Positions 53,966 to 63,944 of a DNA stretch of 64,000 bases are shown one piece after another; position 1 is the stretch's first letter; each line of letters starts with the position of its first letter. Both the position numbers and the translations under genes were made by a program. A model generated the notes under the pieces. That model made no database searches and had not been told where the DNA came from. It saw nothing but the letters and a program-made list of their open reading frames with translations. This stretch comes from Cricetomys ansorgei (Eukaryota > Chordata > Mammalia > Rodentia > Nesomyidae). The DNA is taken from the NCBI GenBank assembly GCA_026225945.1, contig JAMJFZ010003163.1:22589001-22653000 (forward strand), given 5' to 3'.

Positions 53966-54361
53966 AGGCACAAACAAAGAGGGGTTAAGGCCAGATGTAG
54001 AGCCGTAGGATTAAGAGCCACCAGCGAGCTACCTTGACTCTGTCTTCACCAGGGAATTAATAGGTTACAGAGAACATCTCTACCTAGGAAAGGCCTGGCT
54101 GGTGTGAGGCTCTGCACTCCACAAACACTGACAACAGCAATAATGAAGCTGCCAATCCCAGAGGCACATAGGGGACCCAGCTGCCACGGGCTGGCCTTTG
54201 CGAGCTGCCGGCGTTCTCAAATGCAGATTGCCGGGCCCTCGGAAGCTGTCACTCACTGTCCCTGGTGTCCGCTTGCGGGCACTATAACTGCTCAGTCTCA
54301 CAAATCGCATCAGAGGAAGGATTATTTTCTACTTTATTTTCTCGTCTTTCCTTTCCTTGTA
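53966..54361. other. Unassigned unique sequence, moderately CpG-containing
   Basis: No repeat or exon is recognised. CpGs cluster around 54180-54280. Confidence 0.4.
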
Positions 54362-54490
54362 CTTTTCTTCCCCCTCCCTCCCTCCCTCCCTTCCTTCCTT
54401 CCTCCCTTCCTTCCTTCCTCCCTCCCTTCCTTCCTTCCTTCCTTCCTCTTCCTGGTTTCCTCCCTCTTCTCTCCTTCCTCCTCCTTCCAG
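54362..54490. repeat. (CCTT)n/(CCCT)n polypyrimidine tract
   Basis: About 130 bases of CCCT and CCTT tetramers, pure pyrimidine for most of their length. Confidence 0.97.
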
Positions 54491-55425
54491 CCCTCTCTCC
54501 TGAAGATAGCTGTTATATTCAGTTATGCCAATATTCTTGGTGAGTCCTCTTACTGGTCTGCATATCTATTCTTGCTCTGCATGTAAGTTCTGCAAACCCA
54601 TAAAACTATGAACTATTGCATTCGTGAAAGTGCCAAAAAGCACTTATTTTGTTAAGGCTCAGTACGTGGCTGTTGGAAACGGTGACATTTGCAACTTGAA
54701 GCCCTGGCAACCAGGCCAGGAGAAGGTGAGGCCATAGTTCATCCTCAAAAGACAGAGCAAATATTTTGGGGTCCATGGCCTTATGGCTGTGCTCTGGCAT
54801 GGTGATTTCATTTCTGGTCCACAGCAGCTGCAAGTGCAGGTGGTGGACGTGGGCTTTCCATGGCAGCACAGGTGTGCCAGGCGTGCTTCCCTTTGGGCAG
54901 GTCCCTAGATTGAATGGCTGATTCTCTATGCACCCTACTTCCTCTGCTTAGTGGCCCAGTGACATCCCAACAGCCCAAGGGGCAGACAGAGTCAACAGGA
55001 CTGCTTTGGAGCTGTGAAGATGACCAAGATTAAGGAAGCAGAGGGAGCTATGAACACACAGAGCAGCCGTGTACATGAAGGCCACACTCCTAAGGATGCT
55101 GGGTGCCATCAGATCCACTGGGCTCATCTGCGTCTACCACATTTCAGATTGACCGGGGCAGGCCTTTAATATCTCCAGGCCTCAGTTCCCTGTTTATTCA
55201 TAGGAATTATTTTATCTAATCCATCAGATTTTTTTCTCCAAGGACTATCTAATGGGAGAGTGCTGGACGTTGGGTAATTAACTTTTCAAGCGATGGTAGC
55301 TAGGATTATTGCTTTTTAAAGCATGTGTAAGTAATCATGAAGTCTCTTTTTACTTTAAGGAAAAAGTAATTTTAACATACATTCTTTTTAATTTTAGATT
55401 GATTTCTTTTATTGATAAATAAAAT
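54491..55425. other. Unique sequence; possible MIR core
   Basis: The stretch 55155-55245 ('aatatctccaggcctcagtt') is weakly MIR-like. Sequence at 54640-55130 is not recognised. Confidence 0.4.
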
Positions 55426-55510
55426 TGGGTGGAGCTATAGCTCAGTGATAGAACCATGAATTGGGTCCTAGGTTTCAACCCCAGCACCAAAACCAAAGAC
55501 AAATGGGTAT
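55426..55510 (+). mobile_element. ID-type SINE
   Basis: 'ggtggagctatagctcagtg', 'atagaaccatgaattgggtc' and 'ggtttcaaccccagcacc'. Confidence 0.85.
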
Positions 55511-55524
55511 TTATCCTTTTAAAA

Positions 55525-55645
55525 CTGTAGCTATAGCTCAATAACAGAGTGTTTGCCTAGAATGCTCAGGGTCCCAGGTCCAATCCCAGGACTGGAAAAG
55601 CAAGCAAGCAAAAACCAAACCAAACAGAAAACACAAACCAAAAAA
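55525..55645 (+). mobile_element. ID-type SINE, second copy
   Basis: 'gtagctatagctcaataaca', 'gtgtttgcctagaatgctca' and 'gtcccaggtccaatccca', followed by a long CAAA-rich tail. Confidence 0.87.
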
Positions 55646-55661
55646 ATAAATCACACATATT

Positions 55662-55812
55662 GCCAGGTATGGTGGTGCATGCCTTTAATCCCAGCACTCA
55701 GGAACTAGAGAGGCAGGCAGATCTCTGTGAGTTCGAGGCCAGCCTGGCCAATATAACAAGTTCTATGACAGCCAGGACTACATAGAAAGACCCCGTCTCA
55801 AGAAAAAAAATC
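55662..55812 (+). mobile_element. B1 SINE
   Basis: 'tgccaggtatggtggtgcat', 'gcctttaatcccagcactca', 'gttcgaggccagcctggcca' and 'agaccccgtctcaag', with an A-tail. Confidence 0.97.
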
Positions 55813-55911
55813 GCACATACATGTCTTTAATGGGGTGACATATTTCAATACAAAAACTTTAAATCAGGATGAACATATCCGTATTTTCTCATCCTAACGG
55901 CATCTTTCTTT

Positions 55912-56080
55912 CTGTTTCTTTTGTTTGTTTGTTTGTTTATTTGTTGAGACAGGGTTTCTCTGTGTAGCCCTGGCTGTCCTGGAATCTGCTTTGTAGAACA
56001 GAGTGTCTCAAACTCAGATATCCACCTGCCTCTGTTTCCTGAGTGCTGAGATCAAAGGCATATGCCACCACACCCAGCTC
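55912..56080 (-). mobile_element. B1 SINE with (TTTG)n tail
   Basis: A TTTG-rich tail at 55918-55945 precedes 'gagacagggtttctctgtgt', 'agccctggctgtcctggaat' and 'gtgctgagatcaaaggcata', with the head 'ccaccacacccagct'. Confidence 0.96.
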
Positions 56081-56081
56081 A

Positions 56082-56285
56082 AACTTCCTAACGCTGTGAC
56101 CCTTTAACACAGTTCCTCATGTTGTGGTGACCCCCAACCATAAAATTATTTTCATTACTACTTCATAGCTATAATTTTGCTACTGTTATGAATCGTAATA
56201 TAAATATCTTATGGTCTTAGGCGACCCTGTGAAAGGGTTCTTGGACTCCGAAAGGGGTCATGACCCACGGAGTGAGAGCAGCTGG
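56082..56285. mobile_element. Rodent hAT-like MITE
   Basis: 'cttcctaacgctgtgaccct', 'cagttcctcatgttgtggtg', 'ttttgctactgttatgaatc' and 'aggggtcatgacccacggag' belong to a very common rodent MITE whose intact copies end in hAT-type inverted repeats. The name URR1 is possible but from memory. Confidence 0.75.
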
Positions 56286-56381
56286 TCTGGTTTCCAGTTA
56301 CGAGGGAAATTTTGAGCCCTTGGAGGCACTGATAATGTTTACAGATATTTTTGTTTTTCACACTGTAAAAAAGAATCCTTC

Positions 56382-56545
56382 TGAGACTGGTAAGATGGTT
56401 CAGCACTTTCCACTCAATGGCGGAAACCTAAGGATGTAAGTTTAATCCCATGTAAAGACGGAAGGAGAGAACTGACTCCACATAGTTGTCCTCTGACCTC
56501 TATGCACATGCTCTAATGCTCTACACATGCGTGCACACGCGCACA
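56382..56545 (+). mobile_element. B3/B2-family SINE
   Basis: 'tgagactggtaagatggttc', 'agcactttccactcaatggc', 'gaaggagagaactgactcca' and 'cacatagttgtcctctgacc', with a CA-rich tail leading into the next microsatellite. Confidence 0.88.
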
Positions 56546-56735
56546 CACACATGTACATATACACACACACGCACATATATATATATACACATGTACATAC
56601 ACACACATGCACACACACATATAAATGTACATACACACATATATATACATATACATATACACACACGTACATACATATATATATATATACATGTACACAT
56701 ACATACACACACACACACACACATATACTTATTTA
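56527..56735. repeat. CA/TA/GC alternating simple repeat
   Basis: Nearly unbroken alternating purine-pyrimidine dinucleotides (CA, TA, and CG/GC at 56527-56545), grown from the B3 tail. Confidence 0.95.
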
Positions 56736-57174
56736 AATATTTTTAAAGGAGCACTGTCCCCACAGTGAGTGACCCAAAGATGCAGCCAATCGTCTCCCAA
56801 TGCACAAGACCACCCCACAACAACCACTTACCCAAGATGTTGCTGGCCACGTTGCTGGGGTGGGGAGCAAGGGAGGCCTGAACCACACAACAAGAAACTT
56901 AAGTAGGGAAATATGTTCTGAGATCACCTGAAGGCTCCTCCCCGACTATGATTTCAAGAGCAAGAGTTCCTATTCTTTTACTGTTACTTCTCTTGTGAGG
57001 ATGGCCAGGGAAGAAGAAGCAGCACCCCTCCGCCCTCTTGGGGACCACACCAGAGGGGCACTGGGAGCCAAGTCAAGATGAGTTGGCTAAGCTTCAAGAC
57101 TCTGAAAAAACCCACAGAAATTTTCATCAGTCACCATTTTGTCATGATTTGAACTTTTAAGAATTTTGAGGGTT
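56736..57174. other. Unassigned unique sequence
   Basis: No repeat or exon is recognised. Confidence 0.4.
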
Positions 57175-57285
57175 GTTTTTGTTGTTGCAGGGTTCAGATT
57201 GGATCTTGCTATGGTAGCCCAGGCTGGCTCATCCTCATGAGCCCCACACCCTCTGCTCCAGTGCTGATCTTACCTTTGCACCATC
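57175..57285 (-). mobile_element. Old B1-like SINE
   Basis: 'ggatcttgctatggtagccc', 'aggctggctcatcctcatga' and 'ctctgctccagtgctgat' give a degenerate reverse 7SL-type order. Confidence 0.6.
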
Positions 57286-57449
57286 AAAACCAACTCAGGA
57301 AACACATTTTAAAAGATCAGTTAAATGCTTAAAAACGCTACAGTAAAATTTTGCAACTGTTGGGATTTAATAGCCAAAACATATTTTCTGGAATTATGTT
57401 AAAACTAAGTCCTTGTGCCGCTGGCTGATTCCCCTGACACTGCTCCTCA

Positions 57450-57580
57450 TCTCCTAGGAGAAGCACTGAGATTCCAGATGTACACCTCCACATCTGTCAT
57501 TTTATGTGGCTTTGGGGTATGGAACTGGAGCCATCAGTCTTGTGCAGTTTTACCCACTGAGCCATGTCCCTGACCCCTTA
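57450..57580 (-). mobile_element. B4-type composite SINE fragment
   Basis: 'aagcactgagattccagatg', 'gtggctttggggtatggaac' and 'acccactgagccatgtccct' place a reverse B1 end next to a reverse ID unit. Confidence 0.7.
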
Positions 57581-57919
57581 CCTTACAATTTTTAGATATC
57601 AACTGTTCATGTGAATTACCACCCCAGAAGCCATTGTTCATCAAGGAAACAAATACAGACAGCCCGATTTGTACATAGCGTGCCCTGCCGTTTCTGATCG
57701 AACCTGAAAAAAGGACAGGCTCAGAGATACAGTAATAATACATGACCCAAACTTTCTTGTCTCTTTTCTTATAAAGCCACATTCAGAGATGCTAATACGA
57801 AGATGCGAGATATTACAGGAAGGGCAACCACAGTGACCCGAGGACCCGGACCGTTGAACCCTGCGTCTTTGTCCCAGCTCCCCACCCAGCCGTCCTTCAC
57901 ATCCCACATCTGCCTTCTG
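57581..57919. other. Unassigned repeat-free sequence
   Basis: No repeat, exon or RNA gene is recognised. Chance minus-strand frames of 82-88 codons overlap. Confidence 0.4.
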
Positions 57920-58580
57920 TGCGCAAGTCTTTGCTAAGAGTCAAGTCTCAACTGATAAGGCCTCAGAGACATAATCATTTTCCATTGACAGCACCTTGCA
58001 ACCAATTCACAAACATTTTCATATTAATATTGGGCAATTTCCCTACATTCTAATCCATCAAAGCAGGCTATTAATCCTTCCTGTACCATTCTCTATTCAA
58101 ATGCTAACAATTTTCTCCTCACAAGCTAAAACATTTGTCCGACAGCCCCTCACACAAAGACCCTGCATTGTTAGCGATGATGGATCAGAGCGTTAATGTG
58201 AAGGATGCAATGTAAATTACATCATTGATACTGTACATATGTAGACGGAAGAAATCTTCTTAAAAGATCATTTGTATGCTAAAGATAATGAAAGTGATCC
58301 CATGGTGCAGCAGTCTTAATTTTCCTTTCTAAGAGAGAGAGAAAAAAAAAAGATTATGTGAGAGAATATGGAAATCCATCATGATTTATAACGGCACAAA
58401 TGCCATCATTTACTTCCTGGGAAAAAAGTGAAATACTCACTGTTTCTTTTAAAGGACTTATTGAAATGAATAAGAAACCTCGTTAAAAATCTCGGAAGAA
58501 TTGCATACTGTGAATTTGCATGCTGAGCTGGGTGAATAACAGCTCAAGTTGAGATGGAAAACAGGCAAACACACCCACTT
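57920..58580. promoter_or_regulatory. SINE-free enhancer-like island
   Basis: Cores include 'ttccattgacagcacc' (about 57980), 'atattaatattgggc' (about 58021), 'ctaatccatcaaagc' and 'ctattaatccttc' (bicoid-type TAATCC, about 58051-58080), and 'gtaaattacatcattgat' (about 58212). Further on are 'catgatttataacgg' (about 58380) and a reverse octamer 'atttgcat' (58514-58521). This is one of the densest motif clusters in the window. Enhancer role is inferred. Confidence 0.45.
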
Positions 58581-58592
58581 GGGGTGAGCTCG

Positions 58593-58595
<3 letters not shown>

Positions 58596-58641
<46 letters not shown>
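58596..58641. repeat. (TG)n microsatellite
   Basis: About 22 TG units. Confidence 0.97.
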
Positions 58642-58643
<2 letters not shown>

Positions 58644-59337
58644 GTACCACCGAACAGCAAAGGACTATGAGAGGCTTACAGAAGCACTCGTGTGTGGAAC
58701 TGTGAACCTTCTCACTGGTGCTGATACTAACTTCTTGTAAACATTCAGACACTGAAGGACAAGAACTAGCCGACTATTTGGGGCCTGCTCTTATGCACCC
58801 AGATGCCTAGCGGATCAGAGGCTGTCCACACACACTGAAGTAGTTGTTAGAATGCCTTGTTGGCGTACAGTGATGATCTCCAAGGTCCTCAGAGCCTCCC
58901 TTCTGTGTCAGGGACTGCTTGGGTTCTGGCTTCGGGAAGTCTTCCCTGTCATGCTTTCTCTCACTACCCCCTCCCGCATCCCGTGTAGCCAGGATTTGTC
59001 AATGCTCCATTATCTGTTGACCACAGACATCACCAACACCTGAGGCTGAGATACTCCTATTTTGCCATGGACCTAGCAAAGCTGAGCTCCCTCTTTACCC
59101 CTCTCTGCATAATACAGCCTAAAGAGGCCTTAAAATACAAATATGAACAAGTTATTTTTTTAAGGAAATTTAAAAAAAAAAAATACATCTCCTCTTTGTT
59201 CCTAGGATAACGATCCATTGCCTTCTCAAGGACTGGCCCAGGCGTGCTCATTCTGGTCCTGTCCGTTTATCTGGCTCTGCCCCCACCACTTCAGAGGAGC
59301 AGGTGGTGGGCTTCTCCTGTTGCTCCTGGTGTGGAGT
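58642..59337. other. Unassigned unique sequence
   Basis: An A12 run lies at about 59171-59183. No repeat or exon is recognised. Confidence 0.4.
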
Positions 59338-59338
59338 G

Positions 59339-59383
<45 letters not shown>
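59338..59383. repeat. (TG)n microsatellite
   Basis: About 21 TG units at the tail side of the following B4. Confidence 0.97.
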
Positions 59384-59640
59384 TAGGCCAGAGGTTGATG
59401 TTGGGTGTTTTCCTCAAAGCTTGTCTTTTGAGCCAGGGTCTCTCACTGAACCAGGTACTCACCAATTGGTTAGACTGGCTGGCCAATGAGCTCTATGGAT
59501 TCACCTGTCTCAGAGGTCCTGTGCTATGGTTACAGGGGCACAATCACACCCAGCTTTTGCATGTGAGTGTTGGAGATCCACTCTTAGATCTTCATGCTTG
59601 TGTAGCAGACATCTGACCAACAGAGCTGTCTCCCCAGTCC
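59384..59640 (-). mobile_element. B4 SINE, near full length
   Basis: 'ggccagaggttgatgttggg', 'gtctctcactgaaccaggta', 'gactggctggccaatgagct' and 'agagctgtctccccagtccc' follow the reverse B4 order through both its B1- and ID-derived halves. Confidence 0.92.
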
Positions 59641-59904
59641 CCGAGGCCCGTGTCTTATATGAGGCCTCTCATGCTGTGGCTGCCTAGAAAACTTCTTCCC
59701 TCCCCATTATCTGGCTGGAGTCTATGCAAAGCTTTCCAGACATGAGCTGGTTCCTTTCAAGGAACCCCTTAGACCATGCAGCCCCCTCAGAACTGAACCA
59801 GTTCTCTAGGGAGGTCCCCGCCCCCACTGGCCCTTCAGTGCACCTTACTGTGAACTCAGGAACATGTGAATTCATGCACATGAGATCACTGGCCTAACAG
59901 CCAC
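59641..59904. other. Unassigned sequence
   Basis: Nothing recognised. Confidence 0.35.
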
Positions 59905-60030
59905 TCTCCGCTAGCTGTGTATACCCAGAGGGCACAGACCATAATGGCTTTGGTCCTTCGTGGACCCCATTCTCTAGCTTGGCACATAGTAGGTGTTCAA
60001 CTACTGGAAGAACAGAGGAATAAAGCAGCC
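59905..60030 (+). mobile_element. L2 LINE 3' terminus
   Basis: 'cagagggcacagaccataat' and 'cttggcacatagtaggtgtt' with 'caactactggaag' match the L2 3' terminal end. Confidence 0.75.
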
Positions 60031-60599
60031 TCATCTACACAGGGTGTTCCATAAGGAGTTTAAAGAATAGAAACACACGACGGAGACATAGCACCAAGAA
60101 ATTACTACAAGAAACTTGAGCACAAGTTTTTTAAAAAAAATAACACAGCAGAAAACTGTAAGGGTCCTTACAGTCGCTACCATTCCCCACTAAGACTGTG
60201 GCTCAGAAAGGGAAACAGGCAAGTCCTGTCTGTGCACTTTGCAAAGAAGAGAGAGTTTGGAGGAAGATATCCCGCCCAGTACGGAGTAGAAAACAAAGAC
60301 TGGGAGACCTTGATAGTCAAGGACCAGGAATTTGTTACGTATCTGACTGACAGCAGAGCCCTGGAGGGCATCCATGAGGCCATCAGACAACGCTGGTAGA
60401 GGATGCTACGAAAATTACTAGAAGCAAAATCACCTGCCTAGTATCAGCTCAACTGCAGGGAAATGCCCGGAAAGCAGACCCAGAGTTTCTGGTGGGAGGA
60501 AGAATCACGGTTGTTTGCCTTTTCTAAATCCTACAAAAACAAATGCGTTGCTTTAAAACATAGGTAAGTGTCTTCACCCGTTTAGCATGTCTCTATAAC
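60031..60599. other. Unassigned unique sequence
   Basis: No repeat family or exon is recognised. Confidence 0.4.
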
Positions 60600-60840
60600 T
60601 TATCATGTACCTATCTATAATCTATCTAGCATCTACCTATCTAGCATCTAATATCTATAATCAACCATCTTTCATCTAGCTATTATCCATAATCTACCTG
60701 CCATATATCTACTTATATTCTACCATCTACTCTCTCTCCATCTCCTACCATCCATGGATCTTCTGTTATCCATCTTTTATCATCTACCTGTCAATTATCT
60801 GTCTATCTGCCTATGCATCATCATATCTAGCATATTGTGG
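60600..60840. repeat. Degenerate (ATCT)n tract
   Basis: ATCT, ATCA and ACCT tetramers with many substitutions, as if an old tetranucleotide array is decaying. Confidence 0.88.
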
Positions 60841-61474
60841 ACAGAAGTTTCCAGAGAGAAGCTGTGTTTTCAAACTGAACCTTCTGCAAGCCTGATTAAC
60901 TGATGATCAGAATGTCAACGACTACGGAGAGTTTGGAATGTTCCAAGTCCACAGACAAATTATCTTGGGCCATCTTCAGCCCTCTTAACAAGTGTTCATT
61001 TAATATCAGCTTACTGAGCTGCTGTTTGTTCCGTACCTTGCCTGACTGCTTTATGATCAGAGGGCAAATCAGAAGAAACTGAACACCAGCTTCCTTCGGA
61101 ATGTACTAACTTAGCAGACCACTAGCTTCCACCAACTCAAAAGCCAAGAGTCTCATCAGAAAGCATATGAGGCCCACAGCAGGTTTCCCTACTTGGCCAT
61201 AACCCACCTCTTTGATGTTTCCACCAGTGTATTTGAAAAGTGCCTTGATGTGCAGCTTTCTTTGTTCTGTTCTATTAAAAAAGCTTCTTGAAACTGTTAC
61301 CATGTTGGAATATAGAATTTGCGTTCCCGGGTCACTCATATTTGTTCCCAGAATGAATCCACTCTTTTCCCCTTTGAGGGGAGAGTTGTGGTTTTGTGTC
61401 TACAATCCTAACAATCTGTCAACTGTTACCTCTATCAGCCATCTATCACATCTGCCATGTTTGACCACCATCTG
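60841..61474. other. Unique sequence; possible LTR remnant
   Basis: The stretch 61230-61400 ('tctattaaaaaagcttcttg') faintly resembles the polyadenylation region of an old LTR, but no family can be named. Confidence 0.35.
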
Positions 61475-61719
61475 TCTTTATCTGCCTATCTATCTATCTA
61501 TCTATCTATCTATCATCTATCATCCATCCATCCATCTACCCATATTATCTATCATCTATCTATCTATCATCTATCCATCATCCATCTACCCATATTATCT
61601 ATCATCTATCTATCATCTATCCATCCATCCATCTACCATATTATCTATCATCTATCTATCTATCATCTATTCATCCATCATCCATCTACCCATATTATCT
61701 ATCTATCTATCTATCTATC

Positions 61720-61769
<50 letters not shown>

Positions 61770-61800
61770 ATTCATCTATCTATTGTCTATCTATTTATGG
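61475..61800. repeat. Long (ATCT)n/(ATCC)n tetranucleotide array
   Basis: Perfect ATCT runs (61487-61515 and 61697-61770) are separated by 'catccatctacccatattat' segments repeated about five times. This gives a higher-order unit near 55-60 bp. Confidence 0.97.
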
Positions 61801-62215
61801 TGTTAGGGCAAGAAAATTGGTTTGCCAATTATCCCAAGCACTGAACTGGATTACAAAGACTTTCTATCAGCCCAGGGTTACCTTCCCCACTGCTTGCTGC
61901 TCTCATCACAGCTGTGTTCCAAAAAGAAAAGAAAAGAAAAAGGAAAAATAGAAAACAACTCCGATCACCCCACCCAGTCTCCCGAAGGGTCCAAGTTCCT
62001 CCTGATAGAGTCAGCTCTTCTCTAGGTGCTCACAACAGCCAGTGAGAGTCAGGCCAGTTGAAGCAGGAGGAGATAGTTTACCAGGCTTTCCAAAAAGCCA
62101 GACAGTCATTTTAGAAATGCAACCAAAAGAAAGCAAGCCTGCCCTTTGTCCTGAAGCATCCCATCAGATCCCTGGCAGTCACTTGTCACCTGAGTTCAGA
62201 GCATCAGGGGACTGT

Positions 62216-62217
<2 letters not shown>
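61801..62217. other. Unassigned; short (GAAAA)n
   Basis: A GAAAA/GAAAAA tract lies at 61922-61948. The rest is not recognised. Confidence 0.4.

Positions 62218-62262
<45 letters not shown>
62218..62262. repeat. (CA)n microsatellite
   Basis: About 22 CA units. Confidence 0.97.
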
Positions 62263-62264
<2 letters not shown>

Positions 62265-62379
62265 CAGAGAGAGCCTTGCTGTGCCAGGTGCTGAAAGCCT
62301 GTGGGTAGATAATTATGCAAGGTCGGACTTTTATGTTGGATGCCAGAAAAGGAGGGGGGTGGTGCAAGCAAACACCGAG

Positions 62380-62800
62380 GGTTAGCCAACGCTTTTGCGA
62401 AGGATTTCCTAATTACCCTAAGTGGTTCCTCCAGCCCAGTGCACTTAAAAGCTGCTGTTTGTGTGATGTCACCTTCTGCCTATTATCTCCGCAGTCAATT
62501 TGCAGTATTAGGAGAGGCAGCAAGAAAATATTTGCAAACATCAACATTCTCAAGTCTTAAAAGATAATCCGCCTTTCAACTCCCCACGAGCGTATCAGCG
62601 GAGCTCTTGGGTTTTCAGATTTCTCTAAATGGCAACACCAGCAGCTGGATTGTACAGAAAGCCTTTCTTCTGAGGAGCTCAAAGACATTTCTCAGTGGTA
62701 GCACATCAATCGCCAGGCAAGTCCTCAGAGGGCTGGCAAGCCAGTAGTTAGAGGTAATTAGAAATGCAGATTGAGATGCCCTTCAAGCCAGTTCCCAGAG
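62380..62800. promoter_or_regulatory. SINE-free enhancer-like island
   Basis: 'tttcctaattaccctaagtg' (about 62405), 'ctattatctccgcagtcaat' (about 62480), 'aaaagataatccgcc' (about 62559), 'cacatcaatcgccag' (about 62702) and 'gaggtaattagaaatg' (about 62751) are spread over repeat-free DNA. The regulatory role is inferred. Confidence 0.42.
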
Positions 62801-62821
62801 GTGCAGTCACCTGAATAAACC

Positions 62822-62879
62822 TGGGTAGGGTTTTAGTTTAAGTATAGTTTACACCAGGTGGGTAGGGCTCTAGTTTAAG
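62822..62879. repeat. Imperfect 21-bp direct repeat
   Basis: 62822-62842 and 62859-62879 share 'tgggtaggg..ttagtttaag'-type units with two mismatches, spaced 16 bp. Confidence 0.9.
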
Positions 62880-63159
62880 CTTATGCAGGAGCTTCTGACC
62901 CATGGGGCATTATACTGGGTCATTCATCCCTCACAGTGGAAATATTGCCATTAGCACCTTCCTCCTGCAGGAAAAGCAAGAGGCACAACTGAAACGAGGC
63001 CACGTACTCAGCTGCTTCCTCTGTTATTTAAAGTCCAGATTCTAGACCACCTTGAGGCGATACTGTCTGTTTTCTGCCCACGTAGAGGCTGTGGAGTTTG
63101 AACAAACACTTCCGAAGAAGCATTACCAAAGAGACGCAGCTCCCACTGAAGCAGCTTGG
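62880..63159. other. Unassigned sequence
   Basis: Nothing recognised. Confidence 0.35.
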
Positions 63160-63335
63160 GACCAGACTGGCTGTCTTGAAACCTTGGTTCCTCTAATCGT
63201 TACCTGGGTTACTCTGTCCAAACTCTCCAGTTTCTTTATCTACTATACAATGAAACCGAAGCGTGTCTCACCTCGGGTCACTGTGGTGGAGATTAATAAG
63301 ATCACGCATATTAAATGTTACTACGATAACCTCTC
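63160..63335 (+). mobile_element. MIR SINE
   Basis: 'accagactggctgtcttgaa', 'ctccagtttctttatctact' and 'gagattaataagatcacgca' follow the MIR core and 3' half. Confidence 0.7.
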
Positions 63336-63559
63336 ACAGGAAGTCCTCAATAAATATGTCGGCATTCTCTTATATTATAATATCGTCACAGTCCTTTTTT
63401 TGTTTGGTTGTAACAACGTGTCTTAGACGGAGTATTATGTAATAAGAAAAATTCCTTTGTCTGGTTGTGGCGTTGGGGGAACCTTGACTGTCAGGACATG
63501 GCAGAGAAATGGAAGGGGTTGACCGTGTGGACGAGGAGGAGCAAGCACACGGAACGGTC
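63336..63559. other. Unassigned AT-rich sequence
   Basis: No repeat is recognised. Confidence 0.35.
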
Positions 63560-63800
63560 CGGCTTTATAATCTCCTGCTCTTGTAAGAAGTACCCCAGTC
63601 AGCTAAGAACTCCCTTGATCCCTTCTCGGAACCCCTTCCACGGACAGTGCTGCCATGGCTCGGTCATCTACTTCGGCTCAGTTCATGGAGGTTCAACCAG
63701 TTCTCAATGCTATTACCCCATTACCCCAGGCACTAAGCTTCCAACACATAGGTCTTTGGGGTACACACTCAAATCACATCCAAACCAGAGAATATATCCA
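63560..63800 (-). mobile_element. Possible MaLR LTR, minus strand
   Basis: 'cactaagcttccaacacata', 'ggtctttggggtacacactc' and 'aaatcacatccaaaccagag' resemble the reverse 5' end of MST/MLT-type LTRs. Confidence 0.5.
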
Positions 63801-63944
63801 TCCTATATATTATGATAGAACTTATTGTATATTTTTATTACTATAATAAATCAGCAAGCTTACTGTTAGTGCTCATTGATGTTATTACCTGATTCCATTC
63901 TGTAGATGGAAAGCTTCTGTGATAAAATCTCCCCCTCCACACCC

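Noticed and set aside
56442..56746. Cys/Val/Tyr- and His/Thr-rich frames on both strands
   Set aside because: Both strands of the same CA/TA repeat are open. Not coding.
61475..61800. Regular 'catccatctacccatattat' units as spaced repeats
   Set aside because: Intervals are simple ATCT sequence, so this is higher-order microsatellite structure rather than a spacer array.
61212..61951. Frames of 210 and 164 codons rich in Tyr, Leu, Ser and Ile
   Set aside because: Translated ATCT tetranucleotide repeat. Low-complexity artefact.
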